Shown here: in pieces, positions 35,708-45,230 of the stretch | How the letters are laid out: the number at the start of each line of letters is the position of its first letter | Position numbering within the stretch: position 1 is the first letter of the stretch | DNA from: a gamma proteobacterium NOR5-3 | Lineage (GTDB): Bacteria; Pseudomonadota; Gammaproteobacteria; Pseudomonadales; Halieaceae | Direction of reading: 5' to 3' | DNA: 64,000 nt | Assembly (NCBI GenBank): GCA_000158155.1 | Contig: DS999406.1 | Coordinates: 732,986 to 796,985 of the forward strand | The notes under the pieces: generated by a model | What the model saw: the letters and a program-made list of their open reading frames with translations, nothing else | Databases searched by the model: none | What the model was told of the DNA's origin: nothing | Made by a program: the position numbers and the translations under genes

Positions 35708-36898
35708 TTAGCGCCTCGCGCTTCCTGCGCACGCCTCAGCCTCAGTCACCTTTGGCCACTGCGCTGTTAACGCGTGTATGAGCTTGAGAGTCTTGAATCC
35801 ATCAAGCCATTGATGAAACTGTTTTACAAAAGCGTCTTTGTCTGAACACTGCTTCTTTGCGTGAGCAAGAAAGCGCTCGAGTCCCAGCTGCCGCAGTGCG
35901 CTAAACAACTCCGTGTGGTTCTCAAGTGCTCGTTCAAAGTCCTGCGATTGAAGATCTGGATCGCCAAAACCCTCGACATAGCTCAGAACTGCAGCCAACG
36001 CTTCGTAGCAGCGAGGATTGTAAAAGTATGCAAGGTCAGAGAGGGTCTCTCGCGCTAACAGTTGCGACAGCGCTGGACCGGTGCCAAAGGGCACGCGCCG
36101 GGACAGGCGCGCAGATAACGATAGAGGTGTACAGCGCGGTGTGATCACCGGTCCTAGCTTGGCTACCTTGTTTAACAGATAAAAGTCTTCGCCTGCCGCC
36201 CGCCTCGGAAAACCCCGAACCTGCGCATAGGCTTGGGCATTAACCGCAATGCAGCTGCCGATAGTATGAAACGCATAAGGTGAACCCGCTTTGTGCAGAC
36301 CTACCACGTAACTTCTAAGGTAGCTTTCGTAGAGTTCTATGGCCGTGTGTTCCCGAGGGTCCTGTGGGGGTATATGCGTAAACGGATAAGTCAGTGCTGC
36401 TGCGCCCTGCTCGGTGCTGGCCGCCTGAAAGTAATCCCTGGGTAATTTGGCATCCGCATCGCTGCAGTGAATCCAGCTGCTGTGAATATGTCCGTTGGCT
36501 ATTAAGGCCAGTGCAAGGTCGCAGCCTAACTTGCGCGCCAGGCCAACGCCCTCTACGGCAGGCAGCGCTGCGGGCCGCTCTACGACCAGAACATGATTGC
36601 CTCGAGGTAGTTGCTTCAGGCGGGCATTTGCATCGGCAATGTGCTGTTGTTCTGAGAACGCTTTCAGATGATCGCGAAGTTCATCATTGCGTTGTGAGTT
36701 TGCATCGGTGTCAGGGTGGTTAAGCACCAGAACGAGAAGGGTGTTGCTGTATTGATTTAGGTTCTCAAGCACCTCTGGCGACTCGCCATAGGCGGGTACA
36801 ACAAGTACCTGTTCCCAGGATTGGGACCAGGTCGCCGCCAGGCATCCTCGCGCTTCTGGCTCTGCATACTGAGCCAAATACTTAGGGATAGCATTCAA
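35708..36898 (-). CDS. Family 2-like glycosyltransferase
   Basis: 396 residues with a GT-A-like fold. The N-terminus reads QVLVVPAYGESPEVL, the DXD-like metal site is SWIHCSDADAKLP, and RGFPRRAAGEDFYLLNKV resembles the acceptor-side ED motif of family 2 enzymes. No membrane span is evident, so it probably acts at the inner face of the membrane or in the cytoplasm. Its start overlaps the miaE stop by four bases, an unusual pairing. Donor and acceptor unknown. Confidence 0.7.
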   Translation of the reverse strand: MNAIPKYLAQYAEPEARGCLAATWSQSWEQVLVVPAYGESPEVLENLNQYSNTLLVLVLNHPDTDANSQRNDELRDHLKAFSEQQHIADANARLKQLPRGNHVLVVERPAALPAVEGVGLARKLGCDLALALIANGHIHSSWIHCSDADAKLPRDYFQAASTEQGAAALTYPFTHIPPQDPREHTAIELYESYLRSYVVGLHKAGSPYAFHTIGSCIAVNAQAYAQVRGFPRRAAGEDFYLLNKVAKLGPVITPRCTPLSLSARLSRRVPFGTGPALSQLLARETLSDLAYFYNPRCYEALAAVLSYVEGFGDPDLQSQDFERALENHTELFSALRQLGLERFLAHAKKQCSDKDAFVKQFHQWLDGFKTLKLIHALTAQWPKVTEAEACAGSARR

Positions 36899-37470
36899 TG
36901 CAAGGCGGCGCGCAGGGGCAGCTTACATACGATTGCTGCCTCGTCCTCCAGCAATTCGTTCCAGCGACGCTCTACCGTATCTTTTGCGAAGTAGATCTCC
37001 GCCAGCTCACGAAACAGCTCAAAGTGGCGCTCCTCTGAGCGTGCGATGGCCTGATAGAACTTCTTGAGAGGTCCTGCTTCCAGAGCGTCGGCGACTAAGC
37101 CAAAGCGCTCGGCACCGCGCGCTTCTATAATGCCCGCAACAAGCAGTCGGTCCAGCAGATAATCTTCTTTACCGTCGCGCATCGATTTGCGGAAACTGAT
37201 GACATAGGGGTCTTTCGTGTCCGCGGCGGTGCGACTGCCCCGTTTATGAATCCACTTAACCACCTCCCGGTAGTGGGATAGCTCTTCGATGGCAAGGTCC
37301 GCCATGGCCTCCACCAGTTCAACCCGATCCGGATAGTGAGACAGCATAGAAATCGCCATGCCCGAGGCTTTTTTTTCGGCGGCCGCATGGTCCTGCAAAA
37401 ACCGGTCAAAGTTTTTGAGAACGGTGTCGGCCCACTCGCTGGGAGTGGCAAACAACAGGGGGCTCTTCAT
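36895..37470 (-). CDS. miaE: tRNA-(ms2io6A) hydroxylase
   Basis: Non-heme diiron monooxygenase that hydroxylates 2-methylthio-N6-isopentenyladenosine at tRNA position 37. 191 residues, close to the family length. Iron ligands appear in the four-helix bundle: Glu in DHAAAEKKASG, ExxH in AIEELSHYREV, Glu in IIEARGAERFG and ExxH in ARSEERHFELF. It lies three bases after the FAD oxidoreductase stop, so the leftward genes 37474-35708 may be one unit. Confidence 0.92.
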   Translation of the reverse strand: MKSPLLFATPSEWADTVLKNFDRFLQDHAAAEKKASGMAISMLSHYPDRVELVEAMADLAIEELSHYREVVKWIHKRGSRTAADTKDPYVISFRKSMRDGKEDYLLDRLLVAGIIEARGAERFGLVADALEAGPLKKFYQAIARSEERHFELFRELAEIYFAKDTVERRWNELLEDEAAIVCKLPLRAALH

Positions 37471-37473
37471 GGC

Positions 37474-39354
37474 TTACGCGCTGCCGCTCAGTTCCTGCAC
37501 CGCTCTAAAGGCCTGATCGATCGCGACGTGCGTATAGGCCGACGCGCCGGCATCTGCATTCGCAATAGCGATGTTGCCAAAGCGTTGCCGGGCAATTTCA
37601 TGGGGCGCCTCACCCTCGGCATAGTCCTCGTCCCAAAGATCGAGATATTCATAGGCGTAGCCGTGGGGCCAGCGATTGACCGTGATGGCCAGCACATCTT
37701 TTTGCACATCGAAGCCTGCGGGCCCTAAAAGACCGTCCAGTACTGTGCGTACTTCGCGCTCATAATCCTCAAAGGTGAGTCCCAGCATGGTCGCCCGGGA
37801 TGCGCGCAGCTGGCTTTTGATATCTATCGCATCTGCCGGGGGAGAGATGCAGCCCCAGAAGATCAGGGATACGGGGCCACTGTCATCGATAGCGTGTTGG
37901 TAGCCGCCGTTGTTAATGCCCCGAAAGGTAAACAGCCTCGCGTGAAGCCGGCCGGGGCATGACACGGCGTCGATACCCAGTTTATCCAGCGCGTCGGTGT
38001 TGCGTATCAGCACGTTGGTCAGAAGCATCGGGTGCTTGACCTGATATCCCAGCGCCTCGCGCTGCATCTCAGGTAGCTGCGGGCAAAGATGCGGAATGAT
38101 GCTGTGGTAGCAGGCCAGAACACAGTGCTTGCTGCGCACCCGGAAGGTTTTGCCATGAGCAAAGTAGGTGATGTCGGTGCCACTATCGGTGTTGGCTACA
38201 TTAACGACTGTTGAGCTGAGACGCAGGCGTACGGGGTTATCTGCCTTGTCCAGTGCGGCGTAGTCAAATTCTGCCAGGGCAACATTGTTCGCAGTTGTCC
38301 CCGGTGCTACGGCGGGAATCAATCGCGCTACTTGCAGCCGCGCCAGACTCGCATTGCCGTCGGGCCACATCGCGGCAGGGTAATCCCAGCCCGCGGCGCT
38401 CCATTCCTCGCCTAAGAGGTGCCGGCCGGGAGCGCCGGTTTCTATGCCCTCCATAGCGGAGAGCGCGCGCATTTCGAGCCCCCAGCCACCGTGTTGGAGA
38501 TTGTCAAAGAGTTGAATGGCGTCTTCGGTCAGACCGCCGTGGAGACGCAAAAACTCAGTGTAGGAAATACTGCGAAGATATTCCTCACGCTCCTCTTCAT
38601 TCTTGTCGGCAAAGATGTTTTCTGGATCGCGGTAAAAGCGTTTGAGTGACTCGCGGGCCTCGACAGACACGGGGATCGAATCAATCAGCTTGTGTTCCAG
38701 CTGTTTACTGAGATCGCAGTTATTCAGCAGACGTGCATCGCTGTAGTTATCATCGTCAAACCACATAGCCGGACTGTTTGGCGCGGTGCGGCCATACTCA
38801 AACTGCATGCCCTCACGCATCGCTTTGACGTCGACGTCGTGCTCACCCATAAACGCCTTTACGGTGTCGCTGAATTCCCACCATTCCAGATTGTGGGTGC
38901 CGCCCATGGATAAGACCATACGGCCGCCCTGATGAAATTCGTTGCGCTTGGCATGACCCCCAAAGTCGTCGTGATTTTCGATGAGCAGGATTCGGGCATC
39001 CTTTCCAAATTGCTCGCGGTAGTAATGCGCGGTGGCTAGACCCGAAATGCCTGCCCCCACGATCACTAGATCATAGCTCTCGCCGGTGTCCTTCGGTTCT
39101 GGAAACCCTTTGCCTTCTCGAGCGATGGCGTGGGCTGCTTCAAACGCGCCGGGGTGAGAACCGCGTAGGCCGGTGCGCACCGGCGGGTAATCGGCAGCCG
39201 AGGGTGCTGACATAGAGTTGGTGCCAGTGACGCTCGCAGCCATAGCGGCAGGTGCAAATGCAGCAGCAATCGTAGCCAGAGCAGCATCGTGGATCAGATC
39301 TCGGCGGGTGATCGATGTATGCATACCCAGATCTTGATCGGTTTTTTTGCTCAT
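37474..39354 (-). CDS. Tat-exported FAD-dependent oxidoreductase (spermidine dehydrogenase-like)
   Basis: 626-residue flavoprotein. A twin-arginine signal is visible near the start: SITRRDLIHDAALATIAAAF. The FAD-binding loop follows at about residue 95: LVIVGAGISGLATAHYY, then IENHDDFGGHAKRNEF. Resembles periplasmic spermidine dehydrogenase/amine oxidase-type proteins. The substrate is not proven, but polyamine genes (puuA, puuB) lie elsewhere in the window. The C-terminal HVAIDQAFRAVQEL completes the FAD domain. Confidence 0.8.
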   Translation of the reverse strand: MSKKTDQDLGMHTSITRRDLIHDAALATIAAAFAPAAMAASVTGTNSMSAPSAADYPPVRTGLRGSHPGAFEAAHAIAREGKGFPEPKDTGESYDLVIVGAGISGLATAHYYREQFGKDARILLIENHDDFGGHAKRNEFHQGGRMVLSMGGTHNLEWWEFSDTVKAFMGEHDVDVKAMREGMQFEYGRTAPNSPAMWFDDDNYSDARLLNNCDLSKQLEHKLIDSIPVSVEARESLKRFYRDPENIFADKNEEEREEYLRSISYTEFLRLHGGLTEDAIQLFDNLQHGGWGLEMRALSAMEGIETGAPGRHLLGEEWSAAGWDYPAAMWPDGNASLARLQVARLIPAVAPGTTANNVALAEFDYAALDKADNPVRLRLSSTVVNVANTDSGTDITYFAHGKTFRVRSKHCVLACYHSIIPHLCPQLPEMQREALGYQVKHPMLLTNVLIRNTDALDKLGIDAVSCPGRLHARLFTFRGINNGGYQHAIDDSGPVSLIFWGCISPPADAIDIKSQLRASRATMLGLTFEDYEREVRTVLDGLLGPAGFDVQKDVLAITVNRWPHGYAYEYLDLWDEDYAEGEAPHEIARQRFGNIAIANADAGASAYTHVAIDQAFRAVQELSGSA

Positions 39355-39398
39355 CTTACGGACTCCTGAAGGCTGGGGGTGCTAGCTGTAGGTGTCTG

Positions 39399-40109
39399 TC
39401 AGCTGGCGGCAGCAATCGCTGCATCGCCCGCTTCAAAGTCACGGCGCAGTGCCTCCTCAAGCCGCAGCATAAGGGGTTCGCGAATGCGCGCTTTTGTTCC
39501 TTTATGGGCGGGCATGTTCAGAGCGGCAAAACCCGCAGCGAGCTCTGCGGCGCGGGCAAGCAGCTGCTCTTCCTCAATCACCTCATCCAGGTAACCCACA
39601 GACACGGCACCTTCGGGGGCGTAAATATGGGCCAAGCCCACGGCGTGGTTAAGCTGAGTTTCTTCAAGTCGAGCGCGGGCCAGCTCGATGCCAAACCACG
39701 GCAGGGTCATGCCAATAGCCACTTCGTTAAGGCCCAGTTTGTAATTGCCTTTCATGCCCACGCGATAGTCGGCGGACAGACACAGCAGAGCGCCCATGGC
39801 CAGCGCATGCCCACTGACCGCCAGTACTACGGGCACACCAAAGGACAGCAAGCGTTGGGATAGCTCAGCGCCCTGGCGAAGCAGTTTTACCATCGCATCT
39901 CCGCCACCGCCCATGACCGACAGGTCAAAGCCCGCGGAGAACTTCCCAGGCCGACCTGCAATGATGACTACCTTGCCTGTCGCTTCGGCAGCGTCGAGTC
40001 CCGCATTGAGCGCTTCAAACATCGCAAAGGACAATGCATTAGCCTTGCCGTCATCCATGGTTAACATCACGTAGGATTCTTCTTCGCTGATGGTGACTAG
40101 TTCAGGCAT
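39399..40109 (-). CDS. Crotonase/enoyl-CoA hydratase family protein
   Basis: 236-residue crotonase-fold protein. The oxyanion-hole segments are KFSAGFDLSVMGGGG and GHALAMGALLCLSADYR. The two catalytic Glu of true hydratases are not both evident (position after GNYKLGLNEVAIGMTLP has a Glu), so isomerase or hydratase activity is uncertain. It probably acts on an acyl-CoA. Leftward, with SMP-30 upstream at 74 bases. Confidence 0.85.
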   Translation of the reverse strand: MPELVTISEEESYVMLTMDDGKANALSFAMFEALNAGLDAAEATGKVVIIAGRPGKFSAGFDLSVMGGGGDAMVKLLRQGAELSQRLLSFGVPVVLAVSGHALAMGALLCLSADYRVGMKGNYKLGLNEVAIGMTLPWFGIELARARLEETQLNHAVGLAHIYAPEGAVSVGYLDEVIEEEQLLARAAELAAGFAALNMPAHKGTKARIREPLMLRLEEALRRDFEAGDAAIAAAS

Positions 40110-40182
40110 AGCTTGGTTCCTTTATTTATAAAAGCGTTACGCGTTTGGGTCCTGCGGCGACCATGAATAGTCCTGCCGCGCT

Positions 40183-41055
40183 TTAGGGCCAGCCCGCTCC
40201 CGGGACATCGACTCGGGCGGTCTCGATCTTGCCCGTGCGCTCGGCAGACACCACAGTGTGATTGCTGTCTTTGGCAGTGATCATAAAGAGGTCCCGGCCG
40301 TCATCGCCTCCGAGCATACAGGCATAGCAATTCTGGCTTGTTTCCAGGGTTTGCAGTCGCTCGCCACCTTGGGCGAACAAGACGCATTCATGGGCCAGCG
40401 CGTTGGCGACCCAGACGTTGTTATTGGCATCCAGGCAGATCCCGTCTGGCGCATACATGCCCAACTCGGCCCACACGCGACGGTTAGATAGCTGACCATC
40501 AGCGCCGATATCAAAGGCAGTAAGGCGCATGGCCAGGGTTTCGGCAATAATCAGTGTCTTGCCATCGGCTGTAATGACGCTGCCGTTAGGAAAATGCATG
40601 TCAGCGGACGCAATATGCACGCTGCCATCGGGTTCTACTCGCACCAGGTTGGTAGCGGGGTGGTCGGCGATAACGGCTTCGACGCCGCGGGTTGCCATAT
40701 GCTCATCCAGATCAAAACCAAAATTGCCCACATAGGCGCGGCCCGCGGCATCGACAACCATGTCATTGCACAGATGCGTGGCGTGCTCTGACAGATCCGC
40801 GTGAGGGATTAGGGCGCCGTTCTCTTCTATAAGTACCGCCAGTGCCTTCATAGAAACCACCAGAATCCGCCCGTCTGGCAGCCATCCCAGCCCCGAGGGT
40901 TGGTCGTCCAGTTGATGTTCGATGCGCACATTTCCCGTTAAATCGATTGATTTAACGGCATGATCGTAGAAGTCGCTGAACCACAGGCGACCCTCATGCC
41001 AACGGGGACCCTCCCCAAAATAAAGTCCTTCAACAAGTACAGTGGCGTTGGACAT
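40183..41055 (-). CDS. SMP-30/gluconolactonase family protein
   Basis: 290-residue six-bladed beta-propeller lactonase. The family motifs are EGPRWHEGRLWFSDFYDHAV (metal-binding Glu), PSGLGWLPDGRILVVSM, LCNDMVVDAAGRAYVGNFG (Asn ligand) and YAPDGICLDANNNVWVAN (Asp ligand), each quoted in part. It hydrolyses a lactone or phosphotriester-type substrate with a divalent metal; the natural substrate is not defined by sequence. Confidence 0.88.
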   Translation of the reverse strand: MSNATVLVEGLYFGEGPRWHEGRLWFSDFYDHAVKSIDLTGNVRIEHQLDDQPSGLGWLPDGRILVVSMKALAVLIEENGALIPHADLSEHATHLCNDMVVDAAGRAYVGNFGFDLDEHMATRGVEAVIADHPATNLVRVEPDGSVHIASADMHFPNGSVITADGKTLIIAETLAMRLTAFDIGADGQLSNRRVWAELGMYAPDGICLDANNNVWVANALAHECVLFAQGGERLQTLETSQNCYACMLGGDDGRDLFMITAKDSNHTVVSAERTGKIETARVDVPGAGWP

Positions 41056-41110
41056 TGTCTTCTCCGCTAGTTTTATCGTTATTGTGTGTCGAGGATTTCC
41101 GCAGTAGGCG

Positions 41111-41650
41111 TTAGGACATGACCAGCGCGAGGAACAGGATCAAACCGCTACCGGCAGAGATGAGAGTTCTGACTCGCAGTCTGGAGGATGACAGGCCCAG
41201 CCACACGCCACTCAAGATGATAAAGAGCATGCCGGCGGCGAATACCTTTTGGAATTCGCGATACATCGACGGCCCATGGCCGAAGTGTAGTTCCTGCATA
41301 CGCTTTTGAAAGCTGGGTTCGTTCAGGCTAACGGTGACGCTGTCACCGTCTACCTTAAGGCCATAGTAGGGGCGCGACGTAGGGCGCGTGTACAGCGTAT
41401 CGCCGCGTGTAATGACGTAATCGAAATTGAAATCGTCGATGCCTGCGCTGCCCAGTGCGGTTAATACGGCTTCTTTACTGGGGTCGGCCATGAGGGCCAC
41501 GCCGCCCTTGATTTGACCCACTTCTGTGGTCTCCAGAGAGCCTTTGACGCCCAGCAGGTACATACCCCCGGAGAAGGCGACCAGAACCACCACGGCGGCG
41601 AAAAATGAGGAGAGGTATAGATGAATGTTAATGAGCAATGGGCGACCCAT
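41111..41650 (-). CDS. PepSY-associated membrane protein
   Basis: 179 residues. An N-terminal span (LYLSSFFAAVVVLVAFSGGMYLL), a periplasmic domain, and two C-terminal spans (VFAAGMLFIILSGVWLGL; ISAGSGLILFLALV) match PepSY-associated transmembrane proteins. HxxLS-like LINIHLYLSSFF at the start and the motif LHFGHGPS are typical. Often linked to metal-siderophore reduction or membrane peptidase control; no partner gene is evident here. Confidence 0.75.
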   Translation of the reverse strand: MGRPLLINIHLYLSSFFAAVVVLVAFSGGMYLLGVKGSLETTEVGQIKGGVALMADPSKEAVLTALGSAGIDDFNFDYVITRGDTLYTRPTSRPYYGLKVDGDSVTVSLNEPSFQKRMQELHFGHGPSMYREFQKVFAAGMLFIILSGVWLGLSSSRLRVRTLISAGSGLILFLALVMS

Positions 41651-41735
41651 CGGATGTTCCTCCAGAGGCAGAATAGTTAAGAAAAGTGAGCACCGATGCT
41701 ACGTGATCTGGCTGCTGCGGCAAAGCGCCGGCCAC

Positions 41736-42671
41736 TTAATTTCCGCGATCAAAAATCGGCGTCACCACATCGCTAAACGACTCAGCCATGCGCTCACGGA
41801 TCAGCTTTGCCAGGGCCTGATAAAGATGCCTCACCGGGCTGCCACTGCGATACACCAGAGCATGCTCCCGGTAGAGTCTCGCGCCTTCAATGCGAATCAC
41901 ATCGAGCTCCTCCGGGCGGTGCAGCTCCGAGCGGATATACAGGGCCGGTAAAAAGGCAACGCCCATACCCATAACGACCATCTGCCTGAGGGTATCCAGA
42001 CTGGTCCCTTCGTAGTCACGGTTGAGTACGGCGCCGGTGCGCTCGCAAATTCGCTGGACTTCCTGATGCAGTTGATGGCGCTCGTCCAGACTCAGAATAC
42101 TCATGCCCGCCAGTTCCTGCTCTTGCAGTACACCATCTATCGCCAAACCGGCTTCTTTCGAGGCAACCAGTAGTAGAGGCTCGCGAAACAGCACCTCCAC
42201 AGCCAGATTGCTGGATTTGAGGGGCAGAGGGATCAGTGCCAGGTCGTGGCGGCCTTCTTTTACGCCTGCTTCGAGCTGGCTCGGCGGTTCTTCGCGAACG
42301 TACAGCTTGAGGCGGTCGAACTGCTTGTGGATCGCCGGGACGATGTTTGGCAGTAAGTAAGGGCCCAGCGTCGGTGGCACCCCCAGACGGTATGTCGATG
42401 CCGCCGTATCCGACAGCGTATGGGCGAGTTCCTGCATCTGGTGCCACTGGGCGATCAATTGTTTGGTCACAGGCAGTAGCTGTCGGCCTGCGGGGGTCAG
42501 CTGCGTGATTCGCCGGGTGCGCTCAAACAAGGTGACGCCCAAGCTATCCTCCAGGGAGGCGAGCTGCGTTGATAGCGTCGGTTGGGCAATGTTTAACCTG
42601 TCTGCTGCACGTCGAATCGATTGACTCTCTGCAACGGCGAGAAAATATTGCACCTGCTTAATAGTTGCCAT
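41736..42671 (-). CDS. OxyR-like LysR-family regulator lacking the Cys199 sensor
   Basis: 311-residue LysR-type regulator, most like OxyR. The N-terminal winged helix is KQVQYFLAVAESQSIRRAA...AQPTLSTQLASLED. The effector domain contains GTSLDTLRQMVVMGMGVAFLP, very like OxyR TSLETLRNMVAAGSGITLLP. Aligning DERHQLHQEVQRIC with E. coli EDGHCLRDQAMGFC puts Gln200 at the peroxidatic Cys199 and Cys209 at Cys208. So disulfide-based peroxide sensing should be lost. Divergent from sulP, with an OxyR-type box between them. Confidence 0.85.
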   Translation of the reverse strand: MATIKQVQYFLAVAESQSIRRAADRLNIAQPTLSTQLASLEDSLGVTLFERTRRITQLTPAGRQLLPVTKQLIAQWHQMQELAHTLSDTAASTYRLGVPPTLGPYLLPNIVPAIHKQFDRLKLYVREEPPSQLEAGVKEGRHDLALIPLPLKSSNLAVEVLFREPLLLVASKEAGLAIDGVLQEQELAGMSILSLDERHQLHQEVQRICERTGAVLNRDYEGTSLDTLRQMVVMGMGVAFLPALYIRSELHRPEELDVIRIEGARLYREHALVYRSGSPVRHLYQALAKLIRERMAESFSDVVTPIFDRGN

Positions 42672-42698
42672 GCGTGACGCTGATCAACCTGTCGCTAT

Positions 42699-42713
42699 AT
42701 AGGTAAAAACTAT
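42699..42713. promoter_or_regulatory. OxyR-type operator (ATAG-N7-CTAT)
   Basis: ATAGGTAAAAACTAT, a perfect ATAG-N7-CTAT half of the OxyR consensus, 27 bases upstream of the regulator start and about 98 upstream of the SulP start. Flanking T and A extend the palindrome to TATAG/CTATA. A second pair at the right spacing is not present. Confidence 0.6.
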
Positions 42714-42811
42714 AACAGAAAAGCCAGGCATGTATTTGTTTTACGTTTAACAAGACTCATAGTCAGCCGGTGAAAGAAGAAGTCCCAGCGCTCGAGGTAA
42801 AGGAACCGCGA

Positions 42812-44470
42812 ATGAGATCGTTACTCACATTTGATTTGAGCCATCTGCGCGGTGACATTTACGGTGGATTGACTGCTGGTGTGGTGGCTATTCCACTGGC
42901 TTTGGCCTTTGGCGTGGCCTCGGGTCTCGGGCCTATTGCGGGAATGTACGGCGCCATTATTGTGGGTTTCTTTGCCGCTATGTTTGGCGGTACTCCCACC
43001 AACGTTTCGGGACCTACGGGCCCCATGGTGGTAGTGCTGGCGGGTTTGTTCGCCAGCCTGTCCGGCGATATAGGACTGATTTTTACCGCGGTGATGCTCG
43101 CCGGAATTTTTCAAATCGTGCTTGGGGCCATCGGCGCCGGTAGCTACATTTCTCTTGTTCCCTATCCCGTGGTGTCGGGATTTATGAGCGGCATCGGGGT
43201 GATCATCATCATTCTCCAGGCGGATGCCATGTTTGGACACGACTCGCCCGCAGGTACGCTGAACGCCTTGGCGCATTTGCCGACGGTGTTATCGGACATC
43301 AACTTCGCGGCGCTTGGGGTGGGAATCATGACTCTGGCGGTTGTCTATCTTTGGCCCAGCAAGTGGGGAACCTACGTGCCGGGTCCCCTGGTTGCGCTCA
43401 CCGCCGGAACGTTTCTAAGCCTGATCCTGCCCGCAATGCCGATTCTGGGCGATATTCCGTCGGGTTTGCCGGCACTGCAGCTACCGGTTTTCGAGCAGTC
43501 GGCAATGATGCTGGTGATCGAAGCGGCTTTTGTCCTGGCGGTGCTGGGCGCGATCGACAGCCTGCTGACCTCCCTGGTGGCCGACAACATGACCCGCACG
43601 CGACATGATTCCAATAAGGAGTTGATCGGCCAGGGTATTGGCAACGCCGTGGCGGGTCTTTTTGGCGGCATCGCCGGGGCCGGCGCGACAATGCGCACCG
43701 TGATTAATATCCGCTCGGGCGGCGTAACGCGCCTCTCCGGGATGATTCACTCCGTCGTTCTCGCGGCAGTGGTTCTGGGTGTGGGTTCCGTCGCGTCTGT
43801 GATCCCCCACGCCGCTCTTGCAGGTGTTCTCGTGAAAGTCGGTATGGATATTATTGACTTCAGTTATCTCAAGCGCGCTCACCGCGGGCCGCGCTGGGAT
43901 CTTGGGCTCATGGCGCTGGTTTTGACGCTGACGGTATTTGTCGACCTGATTACTGCTGTGGGTGCCGGTGTGGTGCTTGCTGCCCTGGCTTACGTGCAGC
44001 AGGTGGCGAAGATTCAGCTCGAGGAGTTGGACTCCCGCCCGCGGGCCCAGGCCTCGGAAGAAGAGCAGTCACTGCTGGACCGTCTGGGCAGCCAGGTCAC
44101 CTTGTTTGAATTTGGCGGCCCCCTCAGTTTTGGCGCTGCTGCGGACGTGGGGCACCGGGTTCGGGAGCGTTATAAGGACGCCACGCATTCCATTATTCTG
44201 GATTTTAACCGCGTGCCTTACATTGACGTATCGGCAGCGCGAGCGGTAGAGACGATTGCTGGTGACGCGCATAAGGCAGGAAAACGCGTTTACATCACGG
44301 GTATGGCAACCGACGTTCAGAAAACTCTGACCAATCTGGGCGCCGATGAGACGCTGGCAGACGATGCCCATTACCCAACCCGACTTGAGGCGCTCCACGC
44401 CATTGCCGACCGCAGTGGTACCGGGCCTGGCACTCCTGCGCCCCTGCTGTCCGCAGCTACGGCCGAGTAA
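42812..44470 (+). CDS. SulP-family anion transporter with STAS domain
   Basis: 552 residues from ATG 42812 (AAAGGA eight bases upstream; a GTG at 42770 is also in frame). The SulP fold begins GDIYGGLTAGVVAIPLALAFGVASG, with GGTPTNVSGPTGPMVVVLAG in the substrate site (both quoted in part). About 10-14 membrane spans end near residue 405. A C-terminal STAS domain follows (LDFNRVPYIDVSAARAVE). Next to a carbonic anhydrase, this is probably a bicarbonate transporter of the BicA kind, though sulfate transport cannot be excluded. Confidence 0.9.
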   Translation: MRSLLTFDLSHLRGDIYGGLTAGVVAIPLALAFGVASGLGPIAGMYGAIIVGFFAAMFGGTPTNVSGPTGPMVVVLAGLFASLSGDIGLIFTAVMLAGIFQIVLGAIGAGSYISLVPYPVVSGFMSGIGVIIIILQADAMFGHDSPAGTLNALAHLPTVLSDINFAALGVGIMTLAVVYLWPSKWGTYVPGPLVALTAGTFLSLILPAMPILGDIPSGLPALQLPVFEQSAMMLVIEAAFVLAVLGAIDSLLTSLVADNMTRTRHDSNKELIGQGIGNAVAGLFGGIAGAGATMRTVINIRSGGVTRLSGMIHSVVLAAVVLGVGSVASVIPHAALAGVLVKVGMDIIDFSYLKRAHRGPRWDLGLMALVLTLTVFVDLITAVGAGVVLAALAYVQQVAKIQLEELDSRPRAQASEEEQSLLDRLGSQVTLFEFGGPLSFGAAADVGHRVRERYKDATHSIILDFNRVPYIDVSAARAVETIAGDAHKAGKRVYITGMATDVQKTLTNLGADETLADDAHYPTRLEALHAIADRSGTGPGTPAPLLSAATAE

Positions 44471-44576
44471 TGCAAATGCCCGCCGCTTGTTGTTATTTGT
44501 CGCTATGGGGCTGCATGTCCTGTGCAAATACTAATGTTTAACCTATGGGTCCCCGGGGCCAGGACGTACCTAGACT

Positions 44577-45230
44577 ATGAGTGAATACGACAATCTTTTG
44601 ATTCAAAACAAAGCCTGGTCGAAGCAGAAGCACGAAGTAGATGAGAGTTTTTTTCAGCGACTGGCAGTTCAGCAAAAACCCCATTTTCTTTGGATCGGTT
44701 GCTCGGATAGCCGCGTTTCAGCGAATGAGATCACGGGTACGGATCCGGGTGAGATATTTGTTCACCGTAACATTGCCAACATGGTGGTGCACACAGATCT
44801 CAACCTGCTCTCTGTGCTGCAATACGCGGTTGAGGTGCTGATGGTCGAACACATCATCGTCTGTGGTCACTACGGCTGCGGCGGAGTGGGTGCTGCGCTC
44901 TCGCATCAGCATCTTGGGCTGATAAATAAATGGCTGCGCAACATTAAGGAAGTCTATCGTCAGTACCGCGAGCCCATCGACGCGCTTGGCACCGAGACTG
45001 AGCGAGCCAACAAGCTCGTCGAGTACAACGTGATAGAGCAGTGTCAGAGTCTCATCAAGACCACCATCGTCCAGAAGGCCTGGATGGAGAGAAAGGCGCC
45101 GCAAATTCACGGCTGGGTGTATGGCCTGAGTGATGGTCTGATCAACGAATTGGTCACCATTGATGCCGATCCCAGTAACATCGATCCGATCTTTCGCTAC
45201 AGCGACGAGCAGTTGAGGGTGCCGCACTAG
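44577..45230 (+). CDS. can: Beta-class carbonic anhydrase
   Basis: 217-residue zinc enzyme interconverting CO2 and bicarbonate. Zinc ligands are in WIGCSDSRV (Cys, Asp-Arg dyad) and CGHYGCGGV (His, Cys). The length and the C-terminal LSDGLINEL fit E. coli Can. It is 106 bases after the SulP gene in the same direction, so the pair forms an inorganic-carbon uptake and conversion unit. Confidence 0.96.
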   Translation: MSEYDNLLIQNKAWSKQKHEVDESFFQRLAVQQKPHFLWIGCSDSRVSANEITGTDPGEIFVHRNIANMVVHTDLNLLSVLQYAVEVLMVEHIIVCGHYGCGGVGAALSHQHLGLINKWLRNIKEVYRQYREPIDALGTETERANKLVEYNVIEQCQSLIKTTIVQKAWMERKAPQIHGWVYGLSDGLINELVTIDADPSNIDPIFRYSDEQLRVPH

